Of a stretch of 64,000 nucleotides of DNA, positions 16,201 through 25,267 are shown in pieces (positions within the stretch are counted from its first letter, which is position 1; each line of letters opens with the position of its first letter). The translations under genes were made by a program, and so were the position numbers. The notes below the pieces were generated by a model, which was given only the letters and a program-made list of their open reading frames with translations, searched no databases and had not been told where the DNA came from. The stretch is from Halorussus gelatinilyticus. GTDB taxonomy: Archaea; Halobacteriota; Halobacteria; Halobacteriales; Haladaptataceae. Location of the stretch: contig NZ_CP096658.1 of the NCBI RefSeq assembly GCF_023238445.1, forward strand, positions 2,728,001 through 2,792,000. The letters are read 5' to 3'.

Positions 16201-16740
16201 TCACTGGTTCTCGTCCTCGAATCGCCACCGCGTCGCGTCCGCGGGGTAGTCGCGCCACGCCAGCACCGTCTCGGGCCGGACCGCGAAGAACGGCGTTCCG
16301 TGGCGAATCCCGTACTTCTCGTCGTACGCCGCGTCGATGCGCTCGATTCGCTCCGGGTCGGCGGTCTCCTCGTCGATTCGCTCGGCGGTGCCCTCGACGA
16401 TGACGACCGCCTCGCCGCTCTCGCGGTGGACCGCGACCTCGGGGTTCGCCGCGAGGTTGCGGACCCAGCGCGTGCGCTCGCCGCCGCCACAGTGGAACCG
16501 GTCGTCCACCCAGACTCCCCAGACAGGTCGCGCGTGAGGGCGGCCGTCCGGTCTCGTGGTCGAGAGCCAGTAGGTCCGGTCGTCGGCCATCCGCGACGCG
16601 ACGAACTCCCACGACAGCAGGCCCTCCTTCGTCGCGGGGATGCCGTAGCTCGCTTCGGTCTCGGGGCGGTCCCGGCGCGCGTCGGGAGTCGCGTCGGGCG
16701 AGTCGGTCGCTCCGCCCGCCGGGTCGTCTCGGTCGGTCAT
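16201..16740 (-). CDS. Pyridoxamine 5'-phosphate oxidase-fold (FMN/F420-binding) protein
   Basis: 179 residues. After an acidic 30-residue extension comes a split-barrel domain with YWLSTTRPDGRPHARPVWG (about 57-75), V-D-D-R-F-H-C-G-G-G, R-N-L-A-A-N-P-E-V-A-V-H and a C-terminal WRFEDEN. This matches the PPOX-class family whose members use FMN or F420 on unknown substrates. The ATG at 16740 gives the shortest plausible N-terminus; the open frame upstream is Arg-rich and overlaps the divergent gene. The substrate is unknown. Confidence 0.85.
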   Translation of the reverse strand: MTDRDDPAGGATDSPDATPDARRDRPETEASYGIPATKEGLLSWEFVASRMADDRTYWLSTTRPDGRPHARPVWGVWVDDRFHCGGGERTRWVRNLAANPEVAVHRESGEAVVIVEGTAERIDEETADPERIERIDAAYDEKYGIRHGTPFFAVRPETVLAWRDYPADATRWRFEDENQ

Positions 16741-16823
16741 CGGGGCGAGTACGACCCGCGAAGGCAAAACGTCGCCCGTCCGGTGGACTCGCGGACTTGT
16801 CCGACGGCCGAGAGTCCGCCGGA

Positions 16824-16830
16824 TATAAAG
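16824..16830 (+). promoter_or_regulatory. TATA box of the archaetidylserine synthase gene
   Basis: TATAAAG centred about 36 bp before the ATG at 16863, in the 122-bp divergent promoter region shared with the PPOX-fold gene. Confidence 0.45.
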
Positions 16831-16862
16831 ACGTATCAACGGCCGTCGCACACCCGACACGT

Positions 16863-17708
16863 ATGGAACCCCGGTTCGTCGGTCGGCTCGGCGTCGCCGA
16901 CGCGGTGACGGTCGCAAACGCCGCGCTCGGCTTCCTCGCGGCCGTCGCCGCGACTGTCGAGCCGGAACTGGCCGCTCGACTGGTGTTGCTCGCCGCGGTC
17001 GCCGACGGTCTCGACGGCGTCGTCGCCCGGAAGCTGGGAAGCACGCCAGCGGGCGAGTATCTGGACTCGCTGGCCGACGTGGCCTCCTTCGGCGTCGCGC
17101 CGGCGGTGCTGGTGTTCGTCGTCGCGCGCGGGCGGTGGCCCCTCTCGGAACCGTCTGCGACGACGATTGCGGTCTTCTCGGTGCCCGCGCTGTTCGTGGC
17201 GATGGCGGTCGTCCGGTTGGGGCTGTACACCGCCTACGACGTGGGCAACGGTCACACTGAGGGCGTGCCGAGTACGCTCTCGGGCACGATTCTGGCCGCG
17301 AGCGTACTGGCTGGCGTCGAGAACGCCGCGGTCCTGCTCGCGGCCGCGGGAGCCTTCGCGTACCTGATGGTGACGCGCGTGACCTACCCGGACCTGTTCG
17401 CCCGCGACGCGCTGGCGATGGGCGGCTTGCAAGCGCTGGCCATCCTCGCCCCGGCCGCGTTCGGGCGGACGTTCCCCCGACTGCTCCTCGGGGCGGCGCT
17501 CGCGTACCTCCTGCTCGGCCCGCGGTTCTACTGGCGGGAGACCGACCGTGACGATTCGACCGCCGATGCCGTTCCCGGCGACTCCGCTTCCGACGACTCC
17601 GCTCTCGGCGACCCTTCCCTCGACGAGTCCGCTTCCGACGACTCTGCCCCCGACGAACCGGACGTGCGGGAAGTCGAGGGCAGAGAGGTCGGCGACCCGC
17701 GAGGGTGA
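16863..17708 (+). CDS. pssA: CDP-alcohol phosphatidyltransferase, archaetidylserine synthase type
   Basis: 281-residue membrane enzyme that would condense CDP-archaeol with serine (or a related alcohol) in polar-lipid synthesis. The complete CDP-OH-P motif is present at residues 48-72: D48-x2-D51-G52-x2-A55-R56, G64-x3-D68-x3-D72. The last Asp is the presumed catalytic base and the others bind divalent metal. About seven hydrophobic helices follow. The C-terminal 60 residues are a hydrophilic Asp/Ser tail with a degenerate S-D-D-S-A-x-G-D-P repeat. Serine as the acceptor is inferred from family similarity; inositol-phosphate or glycerol acceptors cannot be excluded. Confidence 0.87.
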   Translation: MEPRFVGRLGVADAVTVANAALGFLAAVAATVEPELAARLVLLAAVADGLDGVVARKLGSTPAGEYLDSLADVASFGVAPAVLVFVVARGRWPLSEPSATTIAVFSVPALFVAMAVVRLGLYTAYDVGNGHTEGVPSTLSGTILAASVLAGVENAAVLLAAAGAFAYLMVTRVTYPDLFARDALAMGGLQALAILAPAAFGRTFPRLLLGAALAYLLLGPRFYWRETDRDDSTADAVPGDSASDDSALGDPSLDESASDDSAPDEPDVREVEGREVGDPRG

Positions 17709-17781
17709 AGGGAAACGCTCTTGAAGTGTACGCACCGAGTTTTGCACATATGAGTCCGGTAAGCCTTGCGGGGTGGGAAGA

Positions 17782-19086
17782 ATGAGCGACGAGGAAGAGG
17801 CCGACGAGACCGAAACCGAGGAGACGCCGGAAGCGGACGAGCAGACCGAGGAGACGGAACTCGACACGACGCCGCTCTCCGAGGAGGAGATCGAAGCGGA
17901 ACTCGACGAGGCCGAGGCGGAACTCGAAGACGCCGAGACCGAGGCCGACTTAGACGTGGTGGAGGCGCACCTCGACGAAATCGAGGGCCACGTCGAAGAC
18001 GCCGACCTGCCGGAACCCGACGACGAGGACGAGGAGGGTCCCCGCGAGCAGTTCGAGGACCGCCTCGCGGACCTCCGGAGCGACCTCGAAGAACAGCGCG
18101 GCCCCTACGCCGAGGACGTGGTCGAGGACGTGAGCGCGGCCGGAACCACCGTCGAGGAGACCGAGTGGACCGACGACGGCCGCGAGGAACTTGTCGAAGT
18201 GGTCGAGGCGTTCGTCGCCGACGTCGAGGAGATTCTCGGCGTGACCATCTCCGCGCCCATCTCGGCCGACATCGAGGACCTCGCCAGAGCCATCGAGGAC
18301 GCCGCGGTCGAAATCGGCGAGGCGGGACTCGACCCCGACGAGGACGAAGCGACCATCGCGGAACTCCAAGACGCCGCGTCGGACCTCGAAGGCGGCGTCG
18401 ATGCCGCCGAGGAGTGGGACGACCTCGAAACCCGCGAGCAGTTGCAGGCGCAGGGCTACTACGAGGTCCTCGACCACCGCAAGGATTACCCGCCGGAGTG
18501 GCACGCCCTGAAGGTCTGGGAGAAGCGCGGCCGGGCCGACATGGTCCTGCTCGCGCTCGACAGCTTCCAGTCGAACTTCATGGAGGAACACTGCAAGGAC
18601 GCGCTCGAACGGATGGGTCACCCCGACTCGCTCGACAAGATGAAGGAACTCGCCCAGCGTCGGGACGAGTCCGCCATCCGCACTATCGGGAAGATCGGCG
18701 ACGAGGACGGTCTCGACGCGGTACTGGACTACGTTGACTCGGACCCCGGTCTCGCCAAGCCCGCGCTCAGAGCGGTCGGCGAAATCGGGAGCGAGGAGGC
18801 GACCCAAGACGTCGCCGAGCAGCTCGCGTCCGACGAGTCCTCGATTCGGAGTCAGGCCGCCCGCGCGCTCGGTCTCATCGGCGACACGCGCGCCATCGAA
18901 CCGCTGGCGGACCTGCTCGAAGACGACGAGGCCGACGAGGTCCGCGCAAGCGCGGCGTGGGCACTCAACCAAATCGGCACCGAGCGCGCGCTCGACGCGG
19001 TCCGGCCCTACGCCGACGACCGGGCGTACCTCGTGCAGGCCGAGGCCGAGAAAGCCGTCGAGAGCGCGAGCCGACCCGCGGCGTAA
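17782..19086 (+). CDS. HEAT-repeat protein with acidic N-terminal region
   Basis: 434 residues. The first 200 are extremely acidic and probably helical (EEEIEAELDEAEAELEDAE). From about residue 225 there is a segment RKDYPPEWHALKVWEKRGR, followed by four to five HEAT/PBS-like repeats (for example SIRTIGKIGDEDGLDAVLDY, ALRAVGEIGSEEATQDVAEQ and AARALGLIGDTRAIEPLADL). Such solenoids serve as protein-binding scaffolds or, in phycobilin-lyase relatives, cofactor attachment. Nothing indicates the latter. An in-frame GTG at 17773 would add three residues; the ATG was preferred. Function unknown. Confidence 0.85.
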   Translation: MSDEEEADETETEETPEADEQTEETELDTTPLSEEEIEAELDEAEAELEDAETEADLDVVEAHLDEIEGHVEDADLPEPDDEDEEGPREQFEDRLADLRSDLEEQRGPYAEDVVEDVSAAGTTVEETEWTDDGREELVEVVEAFVADVEEILGVTISAPISADIEDLARAIEDAAVEIGEAGLDPDEDEATIAELQDAASDLEGGVDAAEEWDDLETREQLQAQGYYEVLDHRKDYPPEWHALKVWEKRGRADMVLLALDSFQSNFMEEHCKDALERMGHPDSLDKMKELAQRRDESAIRTIGKIGDEDGLDAVLDYVDSDPGLAKPALRAVGEIGSEEATQDVAEQLASDESSIRSQAARALGLIGDTRAIEPLADLLEDDEADEVRASAAWALNQIGTERALDAVRPYADDRAYLVQAEAEKAVESASRPAA

Positions 19087-19219
19087 GCACCGATTACCGA
19101 CTCGCTCGTATTACGACGACCGTCGGTCGGTCGATTCAGTACGACGTTACCGCTTCGATTCCGAGATTACCCACACCATAACAAAGCTACGGCTCTGCGA
19201 CGTAATACGTACGCGAATC

Positions 19220-19375
19220 ATGGCGTACGAACCGCAAACGGTCGGGCGCTGCCCCAACTGCGGCGAATCGATCACCCGCGACTACCTCCTCATCGAATAC
19301 GAGTCCGAGGGCCGCCCCGCTCGCTTCGCCGAGTGTCCCGACTGCCGGGACGTGGTTCACCCGTCAGGCGAGTAG
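19220..19375 (+). CDS. Small CPxCG-type zinc-binding protein
   Basis: 51 residues with two C-P-x-C knuckles, CPNCGES at about 11-17 and CPDCRDV at about 39-45, forming a single zinc ribbon. Haloarchaea encode many such micro-zinc-finger proteins (this resembles the DUF7837 type, from memory). The last 12 bp overlap the end of the convergent membrane-protein gene. Function unknown. Confidence 0.75.
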   Translation: MAYEPQTVGRCPNCGESITRDYLLIEYESEGRPARFAECPDCRDVVHPSGE

Positions 19376-19606
19376 CGCCGCGACGAACTGGATGGTGAAC
19401 GCGACGATGAGGAGAAACGCGCCGATGCGACCGATCCACGTGTGTTCGGTCACCTCCATCGGCGAGATGTCGACGCTGTAGTCGTTGTACTCTTCGCTGT
19501 ACTCGACGTAGCTCGGCAGTTGGAAGAACTCGAAGAACACCAACGCCGCGCCGAGCGCGCCGAGCGCGGATCCCGCGAGTTCGAGTGCCAGCACCAAGTC
19601 CACCAT
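19364..19606 (-). CDS. Small two-helix membrane protein
   Basis: 80 residues with one hydrophobic helix at about 4-28, a Tyr/Glu-rich loop (QLPSYVEYSEEYNDYSVD) and a second helix at about 58-79. The ATG at 19606 gives this clean membrane topology. Upstream codons in frame belong to the antisense of the next gene. The 3' end overlaps the convergent zinc-ribbon gene by 12 bp. No recognised family; function unknown. Confidence 0.65.
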   Translation of the reverse strand: MVDLVLALELAGSALGALGAALVFFEFFQLPSYVEYSEEYNDYSVDISPMEVTEHTWIGRIGAFLLIVAFTIQFVAALLA

Positions 19607-19654
19607 ATTCACACCGGCGAACCTATCGAGCAAAAAGCCACCGGTCCCCGAGGG

Positions 19655-19661
19655 TTTAAAT
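19655..19661 (+). promoter_or_regulatory. TATA box of the phospholipase D-family gene
   Basis: TTTAAAT centred 28 bp before the GTG at 19686, supporting a leaderless GTG start. Confidence 0.5.
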
Positions 19662-19685
19662 CGAAACGGGCGACCAACCCCGCCC

Positions 19686-21368
19686 GTGCGCTCTTCGCCT
19701 CTCACGCCGACGCTCGTCGCCGTCGTTCTCGTCGCTGTCGTCGCCGGAGCGGTGCCGACCACCGCCGCGAGCGCGGTCGAATCGACTGCGGAGGTCGATT
19801 CGACCGCAAACGCCGCCGACTCGCCCGAAATCGTCGCCGTCTTCCCGAACCCCGTCGCGGACGGTGACACCGGGGAGTCCGTCGCGCTACGCGTTTCCGG
19901 TCAGACGAATCTCTCGGACTGGGCGCTCGCCGACGGCGAGGCGACCGTCTCGCTCCCGAACGCGACCGTCTCGGGCCGGGTCGCGGTCTCGACGTCCCCG
20001 CGAGTCGCACGGAACCGGACCGACGCCCGCGTTCTCGCGCTCGACGGCGGCCTCTCGCTGGCGAACGGCGGCGAGACCGTCCGACTGGTCCGCGGGAACG
20101 CGACGGTCGGACGCGTCTCGTACCGAGACGCGCCCGAGGGCGAGCGGTGGCACCGAACCGACGAGGCCCGCTGGCGGTGGACGCCGCTCGGCGCGACCGA
20201 CTTCGGCGTCGCCCGGACCGGCCCGACCGAGGCCCGCGCGTTCGTCCTCCCCGACGCGCCCGAAGTCCCGGTCGAGACGCTCCGTCGGGCCGACCGGCGC
20301 ATCCTGCTGGCGGGCTACAGTTTCGCCTCGCCGCGCGTCGCCGACCTGCTCGCCGACGCCGTACGCCGGGGAGTCGCGGTTCGCGTGCTGGTGGACGGCA
20401 CGCCGGTCGGCGGCCTGTCGCGGCGGTCGGCGAAGATTCTGGACTCGCTGGTCGCCCGCGGCGTCGAGGTTCGGGTCCTCGGCGGACCGCGCGCCCGCTA
20501 CGACTTCCACCACGCGAAGTACGCCGTCGCCGACGACCGGGCGCTCGTGATGACCGAGAACTGGAAGCCGGCGGGCACCGGCGGCCACGCGAGTCGCGGG
20601 TGGGGCGCGGTCGTGCGGAGCGAGGCGGCCGCGGGCCGCCTCGCGGCCCTCTTCGAGGCCGATGCCGGTTACCGGGGCGCGAAGTCGTGGTCCGACTTCC
20701 GCCGCGGAGAGAGTTTCACCCCCGCCGAGGGTTCGCCCGCGAACGAGACCTACCCCGCGACGTTCGCGCCGAACAGTGTAAACGTTTCTCAGACTAAGGT
20801 TTTGATTGCTCCAGACAACGCAGAGGCGGCGCTACTCGACCTGCTGGACTCGGCGAACCGGTCGATTCGCGTCCAACAGGTCGCAATCGGCGGGCGGAAA
20901 CACTCGCTGCTGCGAGCGACGCTCCGGGCCGCCCGCCGAGGCGTCGAGGTGCGAATCCTTCTGAGCAGCGCGTGGTACGTCGCGGAGGACAACCGGAAAC
21001 TCGTCCGATGGCTGAACGACCGCGCGACGGCCGAGAACCTGTCGCTCGACGCCCGACTCGCCGACCCCCGCGGGCGCTACGGGAAGATTCACGCCAAGGG
21101 CGTCGTGGTGGACGGCGAGGCCGCGGTGGTCGGCAGCCTGAACTGGAACAACCACTCGGCTCGGAAGAACCGAGAGGTCGCGGTCGTGTTGCGCGGCGAG
21201 GAAGCGGGCGGGTATTACGCGAACACGTTCGACGCCGACTGGAAGGCGAGCGCGGGCGACGGGAGCGGCGGGCCGAACCGCGTGCCGGTCGGCCTACTCG
21301 CGGCGGTCGCCGTCGGAGCAATCGTCGCAATCGCGGTCGCAAAACGAGAGGTGGTCTTCGAGAAGTGA
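19686..21368 (+). CDS. Surface-anchored phospholipase D-family protein with N-terminal beta domain
   Basis: 560 residues. A signal peptide (about 1-28) is followed by an Ig-like/lamin-tail-like beta region (about 45-140, P-E-I-V-A-V-F-P-N-P). Two PLD domains carry HxK motifs at His276-Ala-Lys278 (HHAKYAVADD) and His469-Ala-Lys471 (IHAKGVVVDG, then GSLNWNNHS). One C-terminal helix and a K-R-E tail complete it. The paired HKD motifs make a phosphodiesterase (nuclease or phospholipase) active site facing outside. Lamin-tail plus PLD combinations are seen in secreted bacterial nucleases. The first half-site has TENWKP in place of the usual G-S-x-N, so the two sites are asymmetric. Substrate unknown. 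Confidence 0.85.
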   Translation: MRSSPLTPTLVAVVLVAVVAGAVPTTAASAVESTAEVDSTANAADSPEIVAVFPNPVADGDTGESVALRVSGQTNLSDWALADGEATVSLPNATVSGRVAVSTSPRVARNRTDARVLALDGGLSLANGGETVRLVRGNATVGRVSYRDAPEGERWHRTDEARWRWTPLGATDFGVARTGPTEARAFVLPDAPEVPVETLRRADRRILLAGYSFASPRVADLLADAVRRGVAVRVLVDGTPVGGLSRRSAKILDSLVARGVEVRVLGGPRARYDFHHAKYAVADDRALVMTENWKPAGTGGHASRGWGAVVRSEAAAGRLAALFEADAGYRGAKSWSDFRRGESFTPAEGSPANETYPATFAPNSVNVSQTKVLIAPDNAEAALLDLLDSANRSIRVQQVAIGGRKHSLLRATLRAARRGVEVRILLSSAWYVAEDNRKLVRWLNDRATAENLSLDARLADPRGRYGKIHAKGVVVDGEAAVVGSLNWNNHSARKNREVAVVLRGEEAGGYYANTFDADWKASAGDGSGGPNRVPVGLLAAVAVGAIVAIAVAKREVVFEK

Positions 21369-21369
21369 G

Positions 21370-23268
21370 TCAGTCGTCCTGCTCGTGGCCGACCGTCGTA
21401 CTCTGTAGCTCCTCGTCGAGTTCGGCGTCGGCCATCTTCTCGACCAGTGCGTCCAGCACTTCCTCGCGCATGCCGGGGACGAACTTGATGGAACCGACCA
21501 CCAAGTGCCCGCCGCCCGAGACGCCGCCGCCGACTACCTCCTCGTTCAACTCCGTGACCATCTCGGGGATGTCGAGGCGCACACCGTCCGAGCGAAGGAC
21601 CGCGAAGTCCGGCCCGTAGCCGATGGTGATGACCGGTTCGCCGGTCTCCTGCACCTTGCGATCGTGAATCTCGCCGGTCGTCTTCCCCGGCGCGGGGTAG
21701 GTGAACCGGTGGGCGTGGTTCTCCACGTCGATGCGGTAGAGGTGGGCGTCGCTCTCCAGTCGCTCGTGTTCGACGTGGGGCATGGCGGCGTCGAGTTGGT
21801 CCTCGACCTCCGACTCGGCGGTCTCCGAGAGGAACGAGACGAGTTCGCGGTGGCGCTCGTCGCCGTCCTCGTTGCCCACGTTCAGCACGTCGTTGATGAG
21901 GTTGCGCCCGGCGTCGTACTTCAGCCAGTGGGCCTCGTAGTCGAGCGCCTCGCCGACGTCCCGGAGGAACGTCTCCTCGTAGCCCTCCGACTCGGCCAGT
22001 TCCACGTAGTCGCTCATCGCGTCGGCCTTCGAGCGGTCGCACAGGCCCGCGACTGCGGGGACGTGGCGCAGTTCTTCGGTGATGGGCGGCCAGATCATCC
22101 GCGCGAGTTCGACGCACATCATCCCGGTCGTGATGCGGTAGTCCTCGTCGTAGAGGTACGGGTTGACGTGAGCGTCCACGTAGGGTTCGACCGCCTCGGG
22201 GTCGGGGTGGTGGTGGTCCACGACGACGATGGGGATATCGTAGTGCGCGAGGTTCTTGTACGCGGGCACGTCCTCGGCGGTACTCCCGTTGTCGAGCATC
22301 AGCAGGAGCGGGAGCTTCTGGCCGTGGCGGGCTTGGTCCTCCAGAGCGAAGTTGAGGTCGCGGGTCACGTCCTCCATCTCGTAGAAGGGAGCCTTGCTCG
22401 GCAGGCGCTTGAACAGGTGGCGCTTGGCCTCGGGGTCCTGATGGGTCTCTTGGATGAACTGCTCCAGCGCGTACTGGACCGGAATCGAGGCGCACATCCC
22501 GTCGCCGTCGGCGTGGTGGCGCACTCGAATCGGGCGGCTCTCGAGGACGGTCCGGCGGAGCTGTCGCGCGACTTCCTCCAGGTCGGGGAACATCTGGGTC
22601 AGCGCGGGCCACTCCACGAGCGGTTCGGTCTCGTGGGGCTCGGCCCGCTCTTCGAGGGCGGCCGAGAGGCGCTCGCGCACGTCGTCGGCGTCGCCGTCGG
22701 TCAGCACGTCGAGCGAATCGACCTCGACTTGGAGGGCGTTGTCGCGCTCGTCCACTTGTCCGGTCACGCGCACCACATCGTCGATTTCGACCTCGGGGTA
22801 CGCTCGGACGCCCGCCTCCTCGAACGCGGCGGACGGGACGACGCCCGTCTCGTCGCTGACGTGGAAGATGGTCGGGCCGCCGGTCTGCTTGATCTGGACG
22901 ATTTCGCCTTCGAGGTGGACGGTCTCGCCGACCGCGCCCGAGAGTTCGCCCGCGTCCGAGACGTCGTAGTCGTGGTCGACTTCGACGGTCTCGTAGTCGC
23001 CGAGTTCCACGGGGTCGAAGCTCAGGTCGCCGTTCTCCCGAATCTCGGTCAGTTCCACCACGAGGTCGTCGCCGACCTCGTAGCTTCCATCGTAGTTCGA
23101 CTCGTGGGCGAGTCCGGAGACCGAATCGGAGAGGTCCACGAACACGCCGTAATCGACCACGCCGTTGACGGTGGCGTGGTAGTAGTTGCCCTCAGAGACG
23201 TCTTCGAGGGTGCAGTCCGGGTCGAGGTCGTAGACGACGACCTCGCCCGAGTCAGCGGATGCAGTCAT
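21370..23268 (-). CDS. DHH-family phosphoesterase (RecJ-like) with S1 and OB domains
   Basis: 632 residues. An N-terminal S1 RNA-binding domain spans about 25-90 (Y-H-A-T-V-N-G-V-V-D-Y-G-V-F-V). An OB-fold nucleic-acid domain follows at about 110-195 (HLEGEIVQIKQTGGPTIFHV). The DHH domain has R-H-H-A-D-G-D-G at about 248 and VVVDHHHPD at about 350, and the DHHA1 domain has GGGVSGGGHL at about 590. All catalytic motifs are intact. This domain order is typical of archaeal DHH nucleases acting on RNA or single-stranded DNA. It contrasts with the degenerate RecJ-like protein at 13414-14694. The substrate is not determined. Confidence 0.9.
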   Translation of the reverse strand: MTASADSGEVVVYDLDPDCTLEDVSEGNYYHATVNGVVDYGVFVDLSDSVSGLAHESNYDGSYEVGDDLVVELTEIRENGDLSFDPVELGDYETVEVDHDYDVSDAGELSGAVGETVHLEGEIVQIKQTGGPTIFHVSDETGVVPSAAFEEAGVRAYPEVEIDDVVRVTGQVDERDNALQVEVDSLDVLTDGDADDVRERLSAALEERAEPHETEPLVEWPALTQMFPDLEEVARQLRRTVLESRPIRVRHHADGDGMCASIPVQYALEQFIQETHQDPEAKRHLFKRLPSKAPFYEMEDVTRDLNFALEDQARHGQKLPLLLMLDNGSTAEDVPAYKNLAHYDIPIVVVDHHHPDPEAVEPYVDAHVNPYLYDEDYRITTGMMCVELARMIWPPITEELRHVPAVAGLCDRSKADAMSDYVELAESEGYEETFLRDVGEALDYEAHWLKYDAGRNLINDVLNVGNEDGDERHRELVSFLSETAESEVEDQLDAAMPHVEHERLESDAHLYRIDVENHAHRFTYPAPGKTTGEIHDRKVQETGEPVITIGYGPDFAVLRSDGVRLDIPEMVTELNEEVVGGGVSGGGHLVVGSIKFVPGMREEVLDALVEKMADAELDEELQSTTVGHEQDD

Positions 23269-23362
23269 TCTTGTCCGTGGTTTCGGTTCGCCCGATTTTA
23301 AGGGTTTGCAACTGGGTTCGTGTCGGCGGGCGAGCCACGGAACCGCTCTCGATTCGGGACGA

Positions 23363-23917
23363 CTACCGCTCCGCTCGCCACTCGTCGCGCAGGAGACCGT
23401 AGCAGAACATGTCGTGATACTCGCCGCGGAACCACGCCGCCTCGCGGAGCGTCCCCTCGCGCTCGAATCCGAGCGACTCCAACAGGCCGATGGAGGCGTC
23501 GTTGAAACTGCCGACCTGCGCGTTCATTCGCCGAAGGTTACGGTCCTCGAAGGCGTACGCTATCATCGTCTCGGCGGCGTCGGAGCCGTACCCCTGCCCG
23601 TGGTGTTCGGGCGCGAACCAGTAGGCGAGTTCGGCGTCGCGCGAGCGGGCAGTCTCGCTGGGACCGTACTGCGACTCGGTTAGCGTGACGATTCCCAACG
23701 GCTCGTCGCCGTCGCAGGCGAGGCAGTGGACGCTGCCCTCGCCCGAGACGACGTTCTCGAAGAACTCCTCGCACTGGTCGTAGTTGGTCGGATTGACGTC
23801 GAGGGCGGGTCGCCACACGCGAGGGTCGTTCATGCTCCGCTGGATGAACTCGATGTCGGACGTTTCGGCGGGTCGAAGGGTTACTTTCTCACCCTCCAGG
23901 AAAACTGGTCCAGGCAT
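23363..23917 (-). CDS. GNAT family N-acetyltransferase (RimJ/RimL type)
   Basis: 184 residues. The RimJ-type start is MPGPVFLEGEKVTLRPAETS. The acetyl-CoA pyrophosphate loop E-H-H-G-Q-G-Y-G-S-D-A lies near residue 118, and the closing motif S-I-G-L-L-E-S-L-G-F near 150. It probably acetylates a protein N-terminus or small amine. The ATG at 23917 was chosen because the open frame upstream is antisense of the next gene. It stands alone, divergent from the JAMM gene. Confidence 0.88.
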   Translation of the reverse strand: MPGPVFLEGEKVTLRPAETSDIEFIQRSMNDPRVWRPALDVNPTNYDQCEEFFENVVSGEGSVHCLACDGDEPLGIVTLTESQYGPSETARSRDAELAYWFAPEHHGQGYGSDAAETMIAYAFEDRNLRRMNAQVGSFNDASIGLLESLGFEREGTLREAAWFRGEYHDMFCYGLLRDEWRAER

Positions 23918-24067
23918 ATCGAACGAGACGGAGGGCGCCGAGTAAGTGTTTTCTGAAATACGTGACCGAGTGTCGTCCGAACTCCCGCCCGCGGCGCGCC
24001 GTCTCCGTGCCGAGGTCGCGGGTGGTGGTTCGCAACCTTTAGAACGCGCCCGCACGGAGATTTCACC

Positions 24068-24577
24068 ATGCGGTTGTTCCGGTCGAGCGAGATTCTCGGC
24101 ATCGCCGAGGATGCCCTCCAGTTCGCCTTGGCGGCGTCGGAAGACGCCCACCCTCACGAGTACATGGGCTTCCTCCGCGGCGAGGACGCCCGGTCGCTCG
24201 GACTCGAACGCGACGGGACGGTCATCACCGACGTGCTGGTCATCCCCGGCACCGAGTCCAACAGCGTGAGCGCCACGGTCAAGACCAGCCAGATTCCCAA
24301 CGACTTCAACTCGGTCGGGTCGGTCCACTCCCACCCGAACGGCGTTCTGAAGCCGAGCAAGGAAGACCTCGCCACCTTCGGCAGAGGCAAGGTCCACATC
24401 ATCATTGGCTACCCATACGAGCGCGAGGACTGGCAGGCGTTCGACCGGAACGGCGACCCGACGGAACTGGACGTGCTCGACGTGTCGCTCCCCGAGGGCG
24501 AATCGTTCTTCGACTTCACACAGGCGGACATCGACGCGGAACTGGACTACGACTTCGACGACGAGGCGGACCCATAA
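24068..24577 (+). CDS. JAMM/MPN-fold (Mov34) metal-dependent isopeptidase-like protein
   Basis: 169 residues with the full JAMM metal motif: Glu31, His87-Ser-His89, Ser97 and Asp100 ([14 protein letters not shown]). Archaeal relatives remove SAMP ubiquitin-like modifiers (HvJAMM1 type) or sulfur-carrier tails. This copy is slightly longer, with an acidic C-terminus D-Y-D-F-D-D-E-A. It is followed 19 bp later by FAD synthase. Desampylase activity is plausible but inferred. Confidence 0.88.
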   Translation: MRLFRSSEILGIAEDALQFALAASEDAHPHEYMGFLRGEDARSLGLERDGTVITDVLVIPGTESNSVSATVKTSQIPNDFNSVGSVHSHPNGVLKPSKEDLATFGRGKVHIIIGYPYEREDWQAFDRNGDPTELDVLDVSLPEGESFFDFTQADIDAELDYDFDDEADP

Positions 24578-24596
24578 TGAGAGACGAGGACACAGC

Positions 24597-25067
24597 ATGA
24601 CCGGCGAGGACGCAGCACCGAGCGACGAGCAGAGCGCGACTCACGTCGTCGCACAGGGGACCTTCGACCTACTCCACCCCGGACACGTTCACTACCTCCG
24701 GGACGCCGCGGCGTTCGGCGACCGCCTCACAGTCATCGTCGCCCGCCGGGAGAACGTCACGCACAAGGAGCCGCCGATTCTGCCGAACCGCCAACGCCGC
24801 GACGTGGTGGCGGCGCTAGACCCCGTGGACGACGCCCGCGTGGGCCACCCCGAGGACATCTTCGCGCCCATCGAGGAGTTGGACCCGGACGTCATCGCGC
24901 TGGGTCACGACCAGCACCACGACGAGGCCGCCATCGAGGACGAACTCGCGCGGCGGGGCGTCGAGTGCGAGGTCCGGCGGGCGAGTCCGCGAGAGCCGGA
25001 ATACGAAGGCGAACTCCTCTCGACGGGCCGAATCATCGACCGGATTCTGGACGAGCGCGGCGACTGA
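24597..25067 (+). CDS. ribL: FAD synthase / cytidylyltransferase-like nucleotidyltransferase (RibL)
   Basis: 156 residues of the HIGH-type nucleotidyltransferase fold. [14 protein letters not shown] contains the H-x-G-H signature (His27, His30), and the RibL-like segments [21 protein letters not shown] and [10 protein letters not shown] follow. Archaeal RibL adenylates FMN to FAD. The closely related glycerol-3-phosphate cytidylyltransferases cannot be fully excluded. Start ATG at 24597; an ATG at 24577 that overlaps the previous stop reads only seven codons and is rejected. It is probably co-transcribed with the JAMM gene. Confidence 0.85.
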   Translation: MTGEDAAPSDEQSATHVVAQGTFDLLHPGHVHYLRDAAAFGDRLTVIVARRENVTHKEPPILPNRQRRDVVAALDPVDDARVGHPEDIFAPIEELDPDVIALGHDQHHDEAAIEDELARRGVECEVRRASPREPEYEGELLSTGRIIDRILDERGD

Positions 25068-25267
25068 CCGCTCGGCCTGCGACCGCTCACGTCGCTGCGT
25101 CCGACGTCGCCCGGAGATCGAACGCCACGAGTAGCCGCGGACTCCGACGGAGAGCGGTCGAGAACCAAGACCGCGGACACGCCGTCGTCTCCGCGCCCGG
25201 TCTGGCACCGCGAGTCGGTCGCGAGCGCAGTAGAAGACTTGTACCACGTCCAGACGACGCCGGACCC

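Noticed and set aside
24577-24600. ATG overlapping the JAMM gene stop, as a start for the FAD synthase
   Set aside because: It reads only seven codons before TGA and is out of frame with the synthase.
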